Shown here one piece after another: positions 1 to 12,064 of a stretch of 64,000 nt of DNA. The translations under genes and the position numbers were made by a program. Every line of letters begins with the position of its first letter. Position 1 is the stretch's first letter. The notes under the pieces are model-generated. The model worked only from the letters and a program-made list of their open reading frames with translations, had not been told where the DNA came from and did no database searches. This DNA comes from Ulota crispa. Lineage: Eukaryota > Streptophyta > Bryopsida > Orthotrichales > Orthotrichaceae. The stretch is from NCBI GenBank assembly GCA_963920765.1, contig OY987244.1, positions 3,474,501 through 3,538,500 of the forward strand. Direction: 5' to 3'.

Positions 1-653
1 TCTTACACAATCCTAATCAAGCACATCAAATTTTGAGTTCCAAAAATAAAAATCCTATTTTTGGAGAATTATTTTAGTTAAAATCATGGTTTTACTTGAC
101 AATTGATTAAAAAACATTGGTGATGAATTTTTGAGATTTCATTGCACGAGTATTAGGAATCATCCATACACACATCTTTCCTTTGAACTAAAATCTTCAA
201 AAAGTTTCAAAATTCCTTGTACAAAGATTTTAGTATTAGGCCCATTGTCACCAAATATAGTAAAATAGATATTTCCTTTTTTTAATTAGTTTTTGGCAAA
301 ATAAACATATTGCTCTGCTAAAAGGTGCTCACTTAACCACAATGTATGAGTCAAATTTTAAAAACTAATTAAAGAAAGGAAATTATCTATTTTACTATAT
401 TTGGTGACAATGAGCCTAACACTAAAATCTTTGTACAAGGAATTTTGAAACTTTTTGAAGATTTTAGTTCAAAGGAAAGATGTGTGTATGGATGATTCCT
501 AATACTCGTGCAATGAAATCTCAAAAATTCATCATCAATGTTTTTTAATCAATTGTCAAGTAAAACCATGATTTTAACTAAAATAATTCTCCAAAAATAG
601 GATTTTTATTTTTGGAACTCAAAATTTGATATGCTTGATTAGGATTGTGTAAG
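1..653. mobile_element. Foldback (long inverted-repeat) MITE, family A
   Basis: Bases 1 to about 295 are repeated as a near-perfect reverse complement at about 359-653, around a loop of roughly 60 bp. The arms differ at only a handful of positions, so the structure is recent. The loop and left arm are homologous to the non-foldback element at about 35,638-36,633, so this copy looks like a foldback derivative of that family. The left arm reaches base 1 of the window, so the true left end may lie outside. No coding potential was seen. Confidence 0.85.
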
Positions 654-1530
654 AATTATAGGCCAATGATTCAAAAAACAAATTGCTATTTGTTTTGTGT
701 AAAATGTTAAGTTTCTGGAATGACATAATGGACTTGGTGTAAAGATATGCAAGGATACTGTATACAGAAATAAGTGAGGTATTTACATCTGAATTGCAGG
801 AAAAAGTTCTTTTTGCTGCTGCCCAGAAATTTCAAGGGGCTTTGACCACTCTTAGAGCAAATAAATTACTGTACACAAAGTGCAAGTTCATTTTTCCCAT
901 GTAGGAGACCAAGTTAGGTATGTGTAGGAGAATTTTCAAATCGATTTGAACTATGCAACACATGGGAAAAAATAGTAAGTGAAAAGAAGTATAGAATGAG
1001 TCAAAATATGAGATTGTTAAGAAATTAATTATTACAATGGAAAATGCAAATCCCAATGCTTATAATGTTGTCATAAACAATCTACTTCTATAGGTATAGT
1101 TTTTGTCAAAATTATTGAAAACTAATGAAAATAAAGGAGTTCAAAGTTTATTTTGTAGTAGAGAATCCATAATTGCCCTCAAACTAGAACATCTCATAAA
1201 TTTCATCTCAGCGATTGAAGTTCAATGATTTAGAGCTTCCCACATATGAAGAGATCTAAATAACCAATTTTAGAATTTTATTTTTGGAAAATACCATATT
1301 TAGAGAAAGTTTTGGGTCACCCAACAACCCCCCCTCCCCCGAGTAGCAATTGTTATTACATATCTTCTTTGTCAAATGTTAGAATGGCAAAAATTAGATT
1401 CCTGCTTAGCTTTAGGAATTCCTCACCTTCAATACAAGTTCAAAAAATCACATAAACTACATTAGCGTAGGTACATGCTTGAAATCCATTTATCCACTTG
1501 GGAGACAACTAGGCCTTCAAGGGTTACAAA
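654..1530. other. Gene-free AT-rich stretch
   Basis: No supported exon. The open frames here are short, lack homology signals and have AT-driven composition. There is a short C-rich run near 1,328. Confidence 0.6.
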
Positions 1531-1660
1531 AGTCAAGATGTGATACTAAAGAGGTTCAGAGGTGATATTCAATAAGTCTTGAGGTGCTATTAAAGAGGTC
1601 CATAGGTGATACTAACAAAGTCTAGAGGTGATATTAAAAAGGTTAAATGTGCTATTAGAG
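1531..1660. repeat. Minisatellite, about 27-bp degenerate unit
   Basis: About five imperfect tandem units of the type AGGTC-AGAGGTGATATTA-AA are visible (GTGATACTA, GTGATATTC, GTGCTATTA, GTGATACTA, GTGATATTA). A short related stretch (GTGATATTACAAAGGTCC) occurs near 27,300-27,350, so the unit is dispersed. Confidence 0.7.
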
Positions 1661-1919
1661 GGGGCATTTTGATTGTATCCATATATCACAGTGACTAGAG
1701 ATGTATTATATCAAATTTATTATCTTTTTAAAAAACTACTAAGTAATTAATTTTTTGCATGCTAACCAAGCGCATGGCATAGCAATGTGCATTGAATGAT
1801 CAAAACAACAACAACTTCTCTATTTCACCCAAATTTATGTAAACTTCTTTATACTTCAAAAGAAATAATACGTTTGTTTTGTTACTTAACTGTATTTGGT
1901 TGGATTTGAACCAGGCCAA

Positions 1920-2200
1920 GTTCCACACTCCTACTCGCCCATTCCCTTTCTAATGTACCCACTTACTCACTTTTCATTTACTCAACCAATCAACCACTCA
2001 CTGTTTCATTAAATTACCCAACTACCTTCTCATTTACTCACCCACTCACTGACTCACCGTCTCATGTAATGACCTAATGACTTTGTCATTTACTCATTCA
2101 CTCACCTTCTCATCATCCACCCATCCACTCTCTCAATTACATAGCCACCCTCTCATTTATACACTTGCGCACACACTCAATTACGCATCCACCCACTTAA
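1920..2200. repeat. CT/CA-rich simple-sequence tract
   Basis: Low-complexity + strand sequence built from variants of ACTCACCCACTCA and CATTTACTCA. No coding signal. Confidence 0.65.
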
Positions 2201-3016
2201 ATATTCATCTTAGAGACCATATATACATATTGATATTTGTTGTTTTCCACTTTTAGAACTATGTTACTGCTACTGAAATAGCACTTGATTTTTGTATATT
2301 ATGTTAAAAAAATCCGTATCATAAAAAACTTATTAGGTTTGTTTTAAATTAAATTTCAAAATTCAAACGCCTTATTTCCTAATATGCAAGTGCAGGTTTG
2401 CCTAAGAATCTTAAGGATGAAATTACAATTTGGCTGTTTCCCTAAATTCATGATTCCATGGTTTGAATGAAATCTTGCAACTTCATTTTTGATTATGCAA
2501 TTCTCAAAAAATAATCCGTTACCTAGTAAATAAAATTTGGTTATACAGACATGGTATTGAGCAATTTTTATAAGATATGGGGTCATTAATAGAGACCTAT
2601 GACATAGATGTATTGAATATTCATAGTTAATTCAAAAAAAGGATGAAAATTATGAAATTACCTATTTGACATTCACATGTACTGTTCTTTGTTAAAAAAT
2701 GAATTGATATTTTACTATCCATGAAAAACCTTGAACAAGAGGGATTAGCCATTAGATGATTGATTATTTAGCCTCCTACCTTATAACCCTACTTGAACAT
2801 TATGAATGGGGCATTTCATGGCATCATTTATACTTTGGGTAAGATAATCATAAAAAAAATTGCACAGAATACGGTGATTGGACTATGCGTATTATTCAAG
2901 TTCTTCATATATTCAAACTTGTACTATGCAAAACCTAGTAGTAATTGAAATATGTGGAATTTTTTTTCAATAACCAAGTTCTTGCCATCCTTATATCTGA
3001 TTTGATACTACATACC
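2200..3016. other. Gene-free stretch with a solitary MITE end
   Basis: No exon supported. Around 2,768-2,790 the sequence GCCTCCTACCTTATAA matches the right-hand terminus of the TAAGGTAGGAGGC MITE family described at 25,088, 32,342 and elsewhere. A matching left end was not found, so this is a fragment. Confidence 0.5.
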
Positions 3017-4948
3017 TTAACCCCTCAGGCCTAAGGAGCTCAGGGAGATCACTAGCCTATGTTTTAGGAACCACGTGAGTTAAAAGATAGGGTTCATTTA
3101 TTTCAAAAAACGCACAATATATATAATTGTAGAGCTACTATAGAGTTCATGATTTACTATATATTTTGGTATATATATAGTAGAGTACGTATGAACATTA
3201 GGTAGTATAACTTCTTAATTAATAAATTAGCCTAGACAAGCGTTGTAAAAAAATTATTGTTGTTCATTACTCTCCATGTTAAATTGTTTTAAATACATGT
3301 TGTAGAATAAAAAATACTAAAACCTTGTTAAAAAAAATCTATACTTGGACAAGAGACCTTCAATAAAAATGCATGTCGTTGGTTTCATGGTGAAACCAAT
3401 GTGTGTATATGTAATTGATAGTAATATATAATTTGTGCTAAATAATGGAGATCTAATAAAATTGGGGAAAGAAAAATTATACATACAATAGCCCCATTTA
3501 AAAATCAAATGAATGAATTTAAAATTTGAATGAATAATTTTTTTTTAAAATAGTATACTTACCTGGAATTGAAAGAGGAGCTCATTGGAGAAAATTATAC
3601 AAAGTAGTACAAAACCCTTTTTTTATTCCTACAATTTTTAAGCTACCTCTTTTAATTTGAAGAAATAGGGCATTTATTTGCCAGAAATAAAAATAAGTAG
3701 TCTAACTAAATTGTACTTGTGCACATATGCTACAGTAAATTTAGTTTAGAAGATCCAATATGTGACACACTAAACTTTAAAAAGAATATATTAATGATCC
3801 ACATTTGAAGGTCACCTAAATTACTTATAATTGATTTTTGGCTTTGAATGGCCTCTACCTTATTTATAATCATTTTATACATTTCACTTGGAAAGAATAG
3901 AAGATTATATATATTGTGCCTCATGCTGTTCCTAAATTGTGGTGAAATGCCTCACCAAGCCAATAAACCTTTTTTTTTGGGAAATTTAAAATTTTTAATT
4001 TAGAAAAACAGGGATTTGATACTTCTTGAATCCCAAGATGATCAAGCTTTGTTCTTACCAAAAACTCTTTCACACTAACATTTTAATATCATAAACAAAA
4101 TTTGATAAAAAGACACTGTCATGTATATATATCCGTAGGGTACATTACTAGAGTAGTTTCAGAAGACTTGAGGAAAAAAGTAAGAGGTTTTTACCACGTG
4201 GATTGGATAGTAGAATGGTTTGAATATTCAAAAATATCTTGTGAAAGACCAGGAAGCTACCTTTTAGAAGATAAATCCCTAAGTACAAGTGGTTCTTTGT
4301 TTTTGGTAATTCCCTAAATTCCAAATTCCACCTTAATAGGGTACATGTCCAATAAATAAACAAATCACTTGTAATAATACAACATAGGGAAAAAATAGCA
4401 AGTAAAGGAAACAAAGGAATGATTATAAACACTAAACTGATAAGAATTTAAATAAAAATTTATTAATGGCAATCCCAACAATCGTATTGTTATTATAATC
4501 AATACACATCTGTTGGTTGTGTTCTTTTGCCACAGTAATAAACAGTAAGTAATATAAATAACTTCAAAATTGATTTTAGAGTAGAGAATGAAAATGACTG
4601 CAAACAAAATCTGATCATAACTTTTACATGCCATTTAAAAGAATGGAATGATTCAATGCTTCACACCCGCACATGAATATGATAAACGACTTTCAATTTG
4701 ATGTTTTTGAACAAACAAAAAAAAAAAAACTAATTGGGCGGTTGATATAGAGGGACAAAATGCAGTTTAAGCCATGACTTTTAATTTACACTTCAGAATG
4801 CCATGAAATGTAGCGCTTCTGAAAGAAAACTATTGTTCCCACTTTATCTCTAAATTTCAGCCTAAAATATGGCTTTTTTTGTCTAATCACATGAATTTGT
4901 CCAAAAAATATATGTTACTAAAAGGGTGCTAGGTCCTTTAGGAGTTAA
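3017..4948. mobile_element. Possible TTAA-flanked element, about 1.9 kb
   Basis: The left edge reads TTAA-CCCCTCAGGCCTAAGGAG and the right edge reads GGTCCTTTAGGAG-TTAA. Both are variants of the CCCCTAAAGGACC terminus seen in many elements of this window. The interior is AT-rich with no recognisable transposase. The pairing of these two ends is inferred; the left terminus is a diverged match. Confidence 0.4.
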
Positions 4949-5415
4949 CCCTTAATTGACCAAACTATTATTGAACATACTATGTATGATCATGTATAAC
5001 TAGCATTTATTACCAACAAAAAGTTTTAATTTGGGATCTTCACTATATCACAAGAATATCATTGATCTACATTATAACTTCTTTGTTGATCATAAATGTA
5101 ATAAAGGTGTGGATGCACTAAAAACACTAGAAAAATACCACGTATTGAATTGGTCTTGAAGGATTGCTTTGTCCTTTAGTGATTCACCCTTGAACAACAG
5201 GAATGCCCTTTGTGACCAGTATAATATGGGGTATTTTTCCTTTATTGGAATGTATCCACAACTCTACTAAATTTGGGACCAACAAACAAGTTGGAGAAAA
5301 TGTCAACGTGGTTCTAGTGAGCTACTTTAAATCCAAAATTATAATATCTTATTGGTAGCAAACAACGTGTATACGTCATTGTATATATTATGCCCTATAG
5401 GCGTTTAGGGGTTAA
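4945..5415. mobile_element. TTAA-flanked dimeric MITE (inverted pair)
   Basis: The element is bounded by TTAA-CCCTTAATTGACC on the left and GGCGTTTAGGGG-TTAA on the right. It consists of two halves of about 235 bp in inverted orientation meeting near 5,182. The same two-half arrangement with clearly homologous sequence recurs at 23,990-24,468, so the pair appears to move as a unit. Non-coding. Confidence 0.75.
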
Positions 5416-5957
5416 TACAAAAACAATATTGATGACAAAATGTGTACTTTATCAATTTTTGAAGTGAAATACAATCTTACCAAATTAAATTTTTAGTAGT
5501 TTATTATTTTGGAAATTTTTATTTGAAGTTTAGTCATAGCTTCAACCATCTGATTTTGCAAATGTTTGATAATGAATTCTCTATTCTAGAGTTTACGCAT
5601 GGGTGTCCGTTGCAATCTTGACTTTATGTACTGCTAGGGGCTACTGGGAATGAGCCTCATTTACACTAAATATTTGAGGAATAATCACAGTAGAAATTCA
5701 TTCTTAAAAATTGTAGAGTAGGTTTTCAGAAGTCATAAATTGATTGGGGTTTTGCATGTTAGGCCCTTTAACCTCATATTCTTTTGAAATACTTTTGATG
5801 ACATTCACAATTTACACCCTCATAATTAAACATTATAATCTTTCAATTATATAGTTACAATTCAAAAAGAATTGATACAAGTTAACACTATGCTGACTTT
5901 TTTTTCAAACTAGAGAAATTTCCTAGAAGCTCAAGAACCTCGATGGTCATTTTGGGG
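5416..5957. other. Gene-free stretch between TTAA elements
   Basis: No exon seen. It ends in GGTCATTTTGGGG-TTAA at 5,945-5,961, which looks like the right terminus of another TTAA-flanked element whose left end could not be placed. Confidence 0.45.
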
Positions 5958-6189
5958 TTAACCCATGAAGGGCCCTTGGGCTCTAAAGATATGGTACCAA
6001 ATACGGTCGCAACCAATATTCAAAACTTTAAACCTGATAGAAATCAATTGTTACAACCACACATATTGAAGGATTGTATGGTAGCGGGTGCATAAGTGAA
6101 ATTGGAAAGCCCTAAGAGTAGCTCAAATATGTTTGTACATACAATCGCACATATGGCCGCGAAGGGCTTTTAGGCCGTTCTAGGGTTAA
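5958..6189. mobile_element. TTAA-flanked short element, 232 bp
   Basis: Left edge TTAA-CCCATGAAGGGCCC and right edge GGCCGTTCTAGGG-TTAA. It shares its right TTAA with the next element, part of a back-to-back run from 4,945 to 7,077. Non-coding. Confidence 0.55.
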
Positions 6190-6428
6190 CCCTTGAACAA
6201 CAAGGCTACTATTATACATATTGTATACGCTCCTGTATAACTGGCATTTACTAGCAACAAATAGATTTAATTTGACTACCTCACTAGAACAACGTTGATC
6301 TACAGTGACTTCAAAAAATGATTCTATGTGGATATTTGGGTCAAAAAAGGAAAGGTGTCGTTGCACTCCAATAAAAAAAATTCCATGTTGTATTGTCGCA
6401 AAGGGGTGCCCGGTTGTTCAAGAGTTAA
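6186..6428. mobile_element. TTAA-flanked MITE, half-unit of the 4,945 family
   Basis: Starts TTAA-CCCTTGAACAACAAGG and ends CGGTTGTTCAAGAG-TTAA. The interior (TATAACTGGCATTTACTAGC, then CTCACTAGAACAACGTTGATC) aligns with the half-units at 4,945 and 23,990, so this is a monomeric, diverged copy of the same family. Confidence 0.7.
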
Positions 6429-7077
6429 CCCTAGACCTCCCACAAATGTTCTCCAGTATCTCAGAATGTGCTCTTGGATGAACATAATGGCAACATTTTG
6501 ATAAGTTACATCATTTTTTTATAAATTGTAATTGTACAAATTCAAACTAGATATGTTAAAGATCACATAGGAAAAAAAATACAACAATATCACTTATGGA
6601 TTGAAAGATTATAAGATTTGATCATGTGGGTGTTAAAATTGTGAAATTGATTTGATGTCTTTCAATCCTCTTTTCACATCTCAAATTCAAAATTGAGGAT
6701 GTCAAAAAAATATGAGTAGGTAAAGTACAAAATTTGTAACCCTCATCAATTTACGGCTTCTTACAATCTACTCTACAAATTTTTAAATTAAATTTCTAAT
6801 GTGATTGTTTCTCCAAGTTCTAATGTACTTGAGGCTCATCTCCAGGAGCTCTCAACACTAGAAAGTGAAGATTTGCAATGGACATCCTTGCACAAAATTT
6901 TGAATAGACAAATCATAATCATTCATTTTCAAAATCAGATTTTTGGTACTAAAAGAAGACTTTAATAAGAATAATCTAAAAAATAACCACTAAAATTAAT
7001 CTTCACGAAAAGTTAAAAAATTTCAAATGAAAATGCACACCAGCCACATTCCGTCCCCTTGGGCGGTCTAGCGTTAA
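6425..7077. mobile_element. TTAA-flanked element, about 650 bp
   Basis: Left edge TTAA-CCCTAGACC, right edge GGTCTAGCG-TTAA, giving matching inverted ends. It abuts the previous element through a shared TTAA. The AT-rich interior has no coding signal. Confidence 0.6.
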
Positions 7078-7199
7078 ACATGATATTATTGTACAGTTCG
7101 TGTTGATGGTGGAATAACTTATACCGGTGATGTAACTATATTAATAGTGTGCACATCAATGACGAACATTACTAGTCATCATTGCTAAATGTGGAGTAC

Positions 7200-7600
7200 A
7201 AGACGTACCGACCCGTATATGTTGCCCGTGTATGGAGGCCTGGTCCGGGTATGATCACGTAAGTGCCAATGATGATGGCGGGGGTAGGGTTTGAGAGTTA
7301 TCAGAGTCTGGACCGTTGGAGGTTTTTTTTTGGCGCGATCCTCTTACTTTTGCTCGCTCGTCGTTGTCGCCGTTCTTGTTTTGTCGCGATCTTCTTGCTT
7401 TTCCTCGCTCTTCTTTGTTGCAGTGTCGTATTTTTGTCTTCCTTTCCCTTGTCGTTCTGAGAGTGCATTGTTGATTTCGAGGAACAACCGTGTAGGTGCG
7501 CACATCTGTAAGAGAGGAAACTGATTTTTCTGGAGAGAGTTTTAGGGTTTAATTCCCTCGCTGGACGTTCTTCTCGTTAGTGATTGAGGAAGTCCTGTTT
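7200..7600 (+). promoter_or_regulatory. Probable promoter-proximal / 5' leader region
   Basis: Base composition changes abruptly from AT-rich repeats to GC-richer sequence with long pyrimidine tracts (7,320-7,450) and a TTTTAGGGTTTAATTCC stretch near 7,540, which resemble plant 5' untranslated leaders. It lies directly upstream of the ParB/methyltransferase-like locus on the + strand. The small open frames on both strands here look like by-products of low complexity. The call rests on composition only. Confidence 0.35.
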
Positions 7601-8164
7601 GTTTGCAGCACGATTTCTGTCTGTAAATTTACTTTGTATGTTTGTGTCTTGTAGTTTGCAGCGCAAGAGAGTAGTGAGTGAGATTTTAGTTCTTCTTGTG
7701 TTGTGAAGTTTCAAGTGCGTTTTGTTAGTAGAATACTGGTCCTTTTTTGTAGGGAAGAGCTGGTTGTGGATTATATTTGTTGCTTTTCTGGTGATTTGCA
7801 ACAAGTTGCAGCAATAGCTCGTGCAAGTGTGCAATTTGCGAGGAAGCCAGGTACTGCTCATCTCATGTTGTAAGTACAGATTCATTGGAGATTTTTTCTG
7901 TCTTGTTAGTTAGTGTAGGAGCTGGAAAGGTTTAGCCGATTGAATGTTTTTCTATAGTGAATGCACATTATGCTTTTGTATTTGGTGTTCTTTTGCATGA
8001 AACGCATTTACTTGTTTCAATCATCTAATTCTTTGTCTACTGTTCTCTTGAACTAGAGTTGGTGATGTTGATTATAGAACAAAGGAGGTTTAGGGTTTCT
8101 TGTAAAATGCAGTATAGGTAACTATCAATTTAGGTCGAACAAAGCTGTGGACACGGTAGTTGGT

Positions 8165-8935
8165 ATGTAATGTAGAGTACATAGATGTCGATTCAGCTCG
8201 ATGTCAATTCAGCTCGATGTCGATTCAGCTCGATGTTGTTTCAGGTCGACTCGACTTGAAATGATATTTAGAGGGGTTTAATGGTAGAAATAGTACTTAG
8301 ACTTCATCAAAGTAGGTGGAAACGACGAGAATTAGCTCGATTCGAGCTTATTTGCAGTAACGAATAGCTGAAAGTGACAACAGACATGCAGTATTTGGTC
8401 GGTCACGATCTCATATATAATTAAAATACATGAACTGAGGGCAAATTAGCTCAAGTCGAGCTGATTTGCAGTAACAAATAGCCAGCAGTGACAACAGAAA
8501 GCAGTATGATCTCGGTCATGATCTCAGAATTAATAAGAACCTGAACCCAAGGCAAATTAGCTCGATTCGAGCTGAATCACAGAGAGAATCGACCAAAGAT
8601 GCTATATAAAATCAGCGTAATGGTAGACCATGTGCTCAGCTTTCCACACTACACCAGCGAGCAAAGCAAATCAGCTCGAATCGAGCTAAACGGTGCCAAT
8701 TTATCATTGATTGATGGGATCCTGAGCTGAAGATATTAAATTGAGCATGAACTACGTTGCACAAACTCGTGGGTATCAGCTCCATCGTTTTGTCGTGAAC
8801 AGAATACAACGCATTGTAATTCAGCTCGAATCGAGCTGAATATGATCACGCTTTCTGTCCCTCATTGTTAGACAAGAATTCATTCAAGATGTTAAAATAA
8901 CATCTACCTCACTTCAGCTTGACTCAATCTAAAAT
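8165..8935. repeat. Phased palindrome array in 5' intron/leader
   Basis: A palindrome of the form AGCTCGAATCGAGCT, or its sister AGGTCGACTCGACCT, usually preceded by ATT and followed by a variant of GAATTGCA, occurs near 8,170, 8,200, 8,220, 8,245, 8,332, 8,446, 8,556, 8,670, 8,820 and 8,908. From 8,332 to 8,670 the spacing is about 110-115 bp and the spacer is also repeated (GCAGTAACGAATAG, then GTGACAACAGA), so this is a degenerate tandem array. Related palindromes recur in introns downstream to 20,400. Confidence 0.85.
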
Positions 8936-8945
8936 GCAAACTCTA

Positions 8946-9512
8946 ACATCATTGATGCTGTGCAAAATGGAGGATCATGTCGAGAAGCTCCAGACCTATT
9001 TCAAGAGAGTCGACCGTGAAGGGGCTGACGATGTAGAGGATGAGTTCAACAACAACGGGGAGTACTGGGAATTTCAACACCTAGACAGAGTCGCTGAGTG
9101 GACCCTGTTCATGCTCCCACTCAAGGGAGACGTCGCCTTCGTTCAGAGTTTCGAGAGCAGCCAGTTCTTCATCCACACGTTACACGACGAGAAGGTGAAA
9201 GGCATTGAACTCGACAAGGGATCCATCCTAAAGGTTCACTGAGTCACAACAGACGGCAATGTCGATGAGAAGGACCAGTACCATTACACCATACTGATCG
9301 ACTCCGCAAAAATGATATTCAACCCCAACGAATTCATCAGAAGCCTAGAGCCCACTGATTACAACACAGCCATCCCAGAGCTTCTGACAAAAGTGGAGAG
9401 AGGGGCCTTCCTCGGTAAGGATGGGAATCACCTCAGCGGGAAGACGTTGCAGAGTTGTCTGCACCGAATTCTCTTTGAGCTGCAAGTGATGAAGGAGAAG
9501 CTCAAGATATAA
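8946..9512 (+). pseudogene. N-terminal exon of ParB/methyltransferase-like locus
   Basis: A single reading frame with protein-like composition, interrupted once, encodes an acidic, helix-rich segment followed by a region with FVQSFESSQFF and FNPNEFIRSLEP. It was not recognised as a known domain. GC content and codon use are clearly higher than in the flanking DNA. It immediately precedes the ParB-like segment in the adjacent frame and presumably forms its N-terminus. The start codon is uncertain, because the exon follows a palindrome-rich stretch that looks intronic. Calling it part of one gene with the downstream exons is inference from order and strand. Confidence 0.55.
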
Positions 9513-9532
9513 ATTGAGCAAAAGGTCCCTAA

Positions 9533-10420
9533 GACTGTGCGCATTACAAACGCCAGTCAAGGAGACGGTACGGGCTTGCTCGGCATGGACAGACAGGGCA
9601 GTCAACCAAGTCGCGGTACAAGAAGAAACAAGCAGGTATCCGCGCAGGCCACCCCACCGTTGCGGCGCAAACCAAGAGGCACCCTTTCCACCGCAACGAG
9701 GAGGACCACAACAAAGGCGGTTGCACCCGCCCTAGCGGAGACCAGTTTCACATCCGCCATCACCCGAGTACCCGAAGCGGCGGACCCCAATGGGAGCCCG
9801 ACTACAAGAAAGCGGCGGAGGCGTACAAAGCGTGTTGGGCGAACTGCACCGAGGCATATGTCTACGAGATAGACGAGAAGCACGCGCTGCCCCTCGATCA
9901 GTTGATGGAGGCACCGGCTGATATGAACATCCGGGTTCATGAAAACCGGATCGTCAGGGACCTAACGTGGTTCCTGATGAACATGCCCGACAAGTTGACG
10001 AAACAGACCCTCTGCGTCATGCCGATCATGCCAGAGGGAAAGATTGAGAAGCCCGGCGCCTGGGAGACCATCGAAGACAAGCAGTTTTACATCATCAACG
10101 GCCAGCACAGCGTTGCTGCCAGCAAGTTGATGCAGATGGAAGCAAATGTGGTGGAGGATGTGAAGAAGCACTTTTGCATCTGGAACTGCTACATCGTGTG
10201 GATGACCGACCACTCCTTGCTACGCATGATATCGGCGTACTACAACATGGTCAACCACTTCCAAGCGATCAAGCCGACGTGGGCGACTAACATCATTGGC
10301 GCCAAAGCCGTGTGGGAAACCATGGGCAGACCCGAGAACCCGAGCATAGCAACGGCCGTCGGGACCGTGTCAAGCGTGCGGCGCACAAACGAGAACAATG
10401 CCAAAGTCGCTCGGTTCAGA
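9533..10420 (+). pseudogene. ParB-like (DGQHR-type) nuclease-fold exon
   Basis: An open frame of about 295 codons ends at a clean GT donor (10,421). Its first third is Arg/Lys- and Gln-rich, then comes a conserved part: RVHENRIVRDLTWFLMN, QTLCVMPIMPEG and FYIINGQHSVAASKLM. This reproduces the ParB/sulfiredoxin order (helix that picks residues, a strand, then the G-(E/Q)-H-R loop and an AA-helix). The usual Arg of GQHR is Ser here. ParB-fold domains bind or cut DNA or act as CTPase clamps, and in phages and bacteria they often precede DNA methyltransferases, which fits the downstream exons. Function in this organism is unknown. The locus as a whole carries several interruptions, so it is scored as a pseudogene. 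Confidence 0.6.
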
Positions 10421-10555
10421 GTAAGCATTTCAGCTTGATTCGACCTGATTTGCATCGGTCGCTACATCATGTAATAGCTGTACGTAGTTACATTCAGGTC
10501 GATTCAACCTAAATTGCATTGACTGACTTGCGTTCTTGCTGTGTATGTTCAACAG
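10421..10555 (+). other. Intron with two palindromes
   Basis: GTAAGC donor and TTCAACAG acceptor. The flanking exons join in phase 0 (..RFR / EFTDAIHT..). The 135-bp intron holds two palindrome copies, near 10,430 (CAGCTTGATTCGACCTG) and 10,494 (CAGGTCGATTCAACCTA). Confidence 0.8.
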
Positions 10556-11098
10556 GAGTTTACAGACGCCATTCACACCCGCTTCTCCCAGCTTGACGTC
10601 GTGAAGGCACAAAAGGAGGCCAAGGGTAAAGACGCGGAGGAGACAGTGAAAATTCACAACGAGCTGAAGATAATCACCGCTTCTGACGACTTGTACGAGC
10701 TCTGGAGCGAGATCATTAACAGCGCAGCGCACGGAGAACTCATGGACCCGGATACCATGGCCAAGTTCAACCAGAAAAAGAGCTGGCGACCGGAGAGCCA
10801 AATTATGAACCGGGAGTTCTTCAAATGGCTTGGCAACCTCACCACCAAAGACCTCACCAAACTCGCCAAGCACATCCTCAACTTGGACGAGAACAAGCAG
10901 TGGCCATACCCAAAGGTGACCCTAAAAGCGACCGCCACTGTGCTCGAGAGCTGTTACACGTCAAAGGATTGGGCCGAGAGGAGAAAGAGGAAGCATCTCG
11001 TGAAGAGGTAGCTTAACGAGCTGGATAATAGCCTGGAATTGATGAACTGTGCTAGAGAGCTCAACGTGGATAAGTGGAGGGAGTTCAAGGACGGGAGG
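10556..11098 (+). pseudogene. Exon after ParB-like domain, split by insertion
   Basis: Encodes a charged, helical segment (LDVVKAQKEAKGKDAEE, DDLYELWSEIIN, FFKWLGNLTTKDLTKLAKH), in phase with the previous exon, with one interruption near its end. The frame then continues (LELMNCARELNVDKWREFK) until it is cut by the terminus of the 5.2-kb insertion. The segment was not recognised as a named domain; its place between ParB-like and methyltransferase-like parts suggests a linker. Confidence 0.55.
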
Positions 11099-11415
11099 CG
11101 CTATTTGGTGAGCACAAATTGGTGAGCCGTGAGCCGTGAGCCAAGATTCCGTGAGCAGGGAAAAAGTTTGATTTCAAAATGTATGAAAATTCCAAAAAAA
11201 TTCAAATATTTTGAAGAAACATGTACTTGAAACACCAAAATTTTAATGTTGAAAAAAAATATTCCTAAGACCATGAAAGATTGGAGCCTATAACCATGGA
11301 CAAAATTGCAAATACATCGCAAAAAATGAAAATTTGGGAATAAGATGGTGCCTTGAACTGCTGATACATGAAATAACTTCCATCTTGTACAGCAGAAACT
11401 ATCAAACAAGGAAGC

Positions 11416-11503
11416 AAGCATATATGCACCATTCAATGGCAAATGCAATGATAAAATTCAAGCATATATGCACCATTCAATGGCAAATGCAATGATAAAA
11501 TTC
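11416..11503. repeat. 44-bp perfect tandem duplication
   Basis: The unit beginning AAGCATATATGCACCATTC and ending GATAAAATTC occurs twice in direct succession with no difference seen, so the duplication is recent. It lies inside the 5.2-kb insertion. Confidence 0.9.
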
Positions 11504-12064
11504 ATTAAGTATGTAAATAGATTATGTAGTTCAACTAACTAGCAATGATATAATTATTTCTTGTAAGGATGTCCAAAAATGCACATCCTCAATTTCAATA
11601 CTTTCATTGAAAATATTAGAAATTTCAATACCCATTCAAGCTTTCTTAAGTCCATTAGGCTTAGAATTTACATATTTTAGAAATTAAAATTTTTCTTATT
11701 GAATATTTTTGCATCAATGGCTTCAATAAATTAACATAACAATACAAACATAAGAAAAACTATATTACTTTGGAAATGCTAGGAGCACACATTGACGTTG
11801 TAGTAAATTAAAGTAAAATATACAAAATCAATAACATATTTAATAAACATTAACTATTTTGATAGTCCCCTGTAGTTGAAAATGGAACATAATATTCTTC
11901 CAAAAACTTGGCACTTGATAAGATTTGGTGAAAACAACATCCCTCAAAATTCTTTAAAAATCAAATAGTTAAATGATTTTAACTTGATTTAGAGAACTCT
12001 AATGGGTTTTGGTCTAATTCACATTTCCATATACCTCATGTATTGAATGAAGACAATGTTTTGA

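Noticed and set aside
1890-1925. Possible tRNA B-box (GGTTCAAATCC on the minus strand)
   Set aside because: No acceptable A-box or cloverleaf stems at the right spacing were found.
7255-7503. Arg/Lys-rich minus-strand frame
   Set aside because: It is produced by the pyrimidine-rich leader tract. Composition explains it.
8165-8935. CRISPR-like array of spaced palindromes
   Set aside because: The spacers are themselves repeated, the repeats are degenerate and the surroundings are eukaryotic with introns. This is a degenerate tandem or palindromic repeat, not CRISPR.
9345-10873. Several minus-strand open frames of 80-150 codons
   Set aside because: GC-rich coding DNA on the + strand leaves antisense frames open. 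The + strand has the ParB motif and proper splice junctions.
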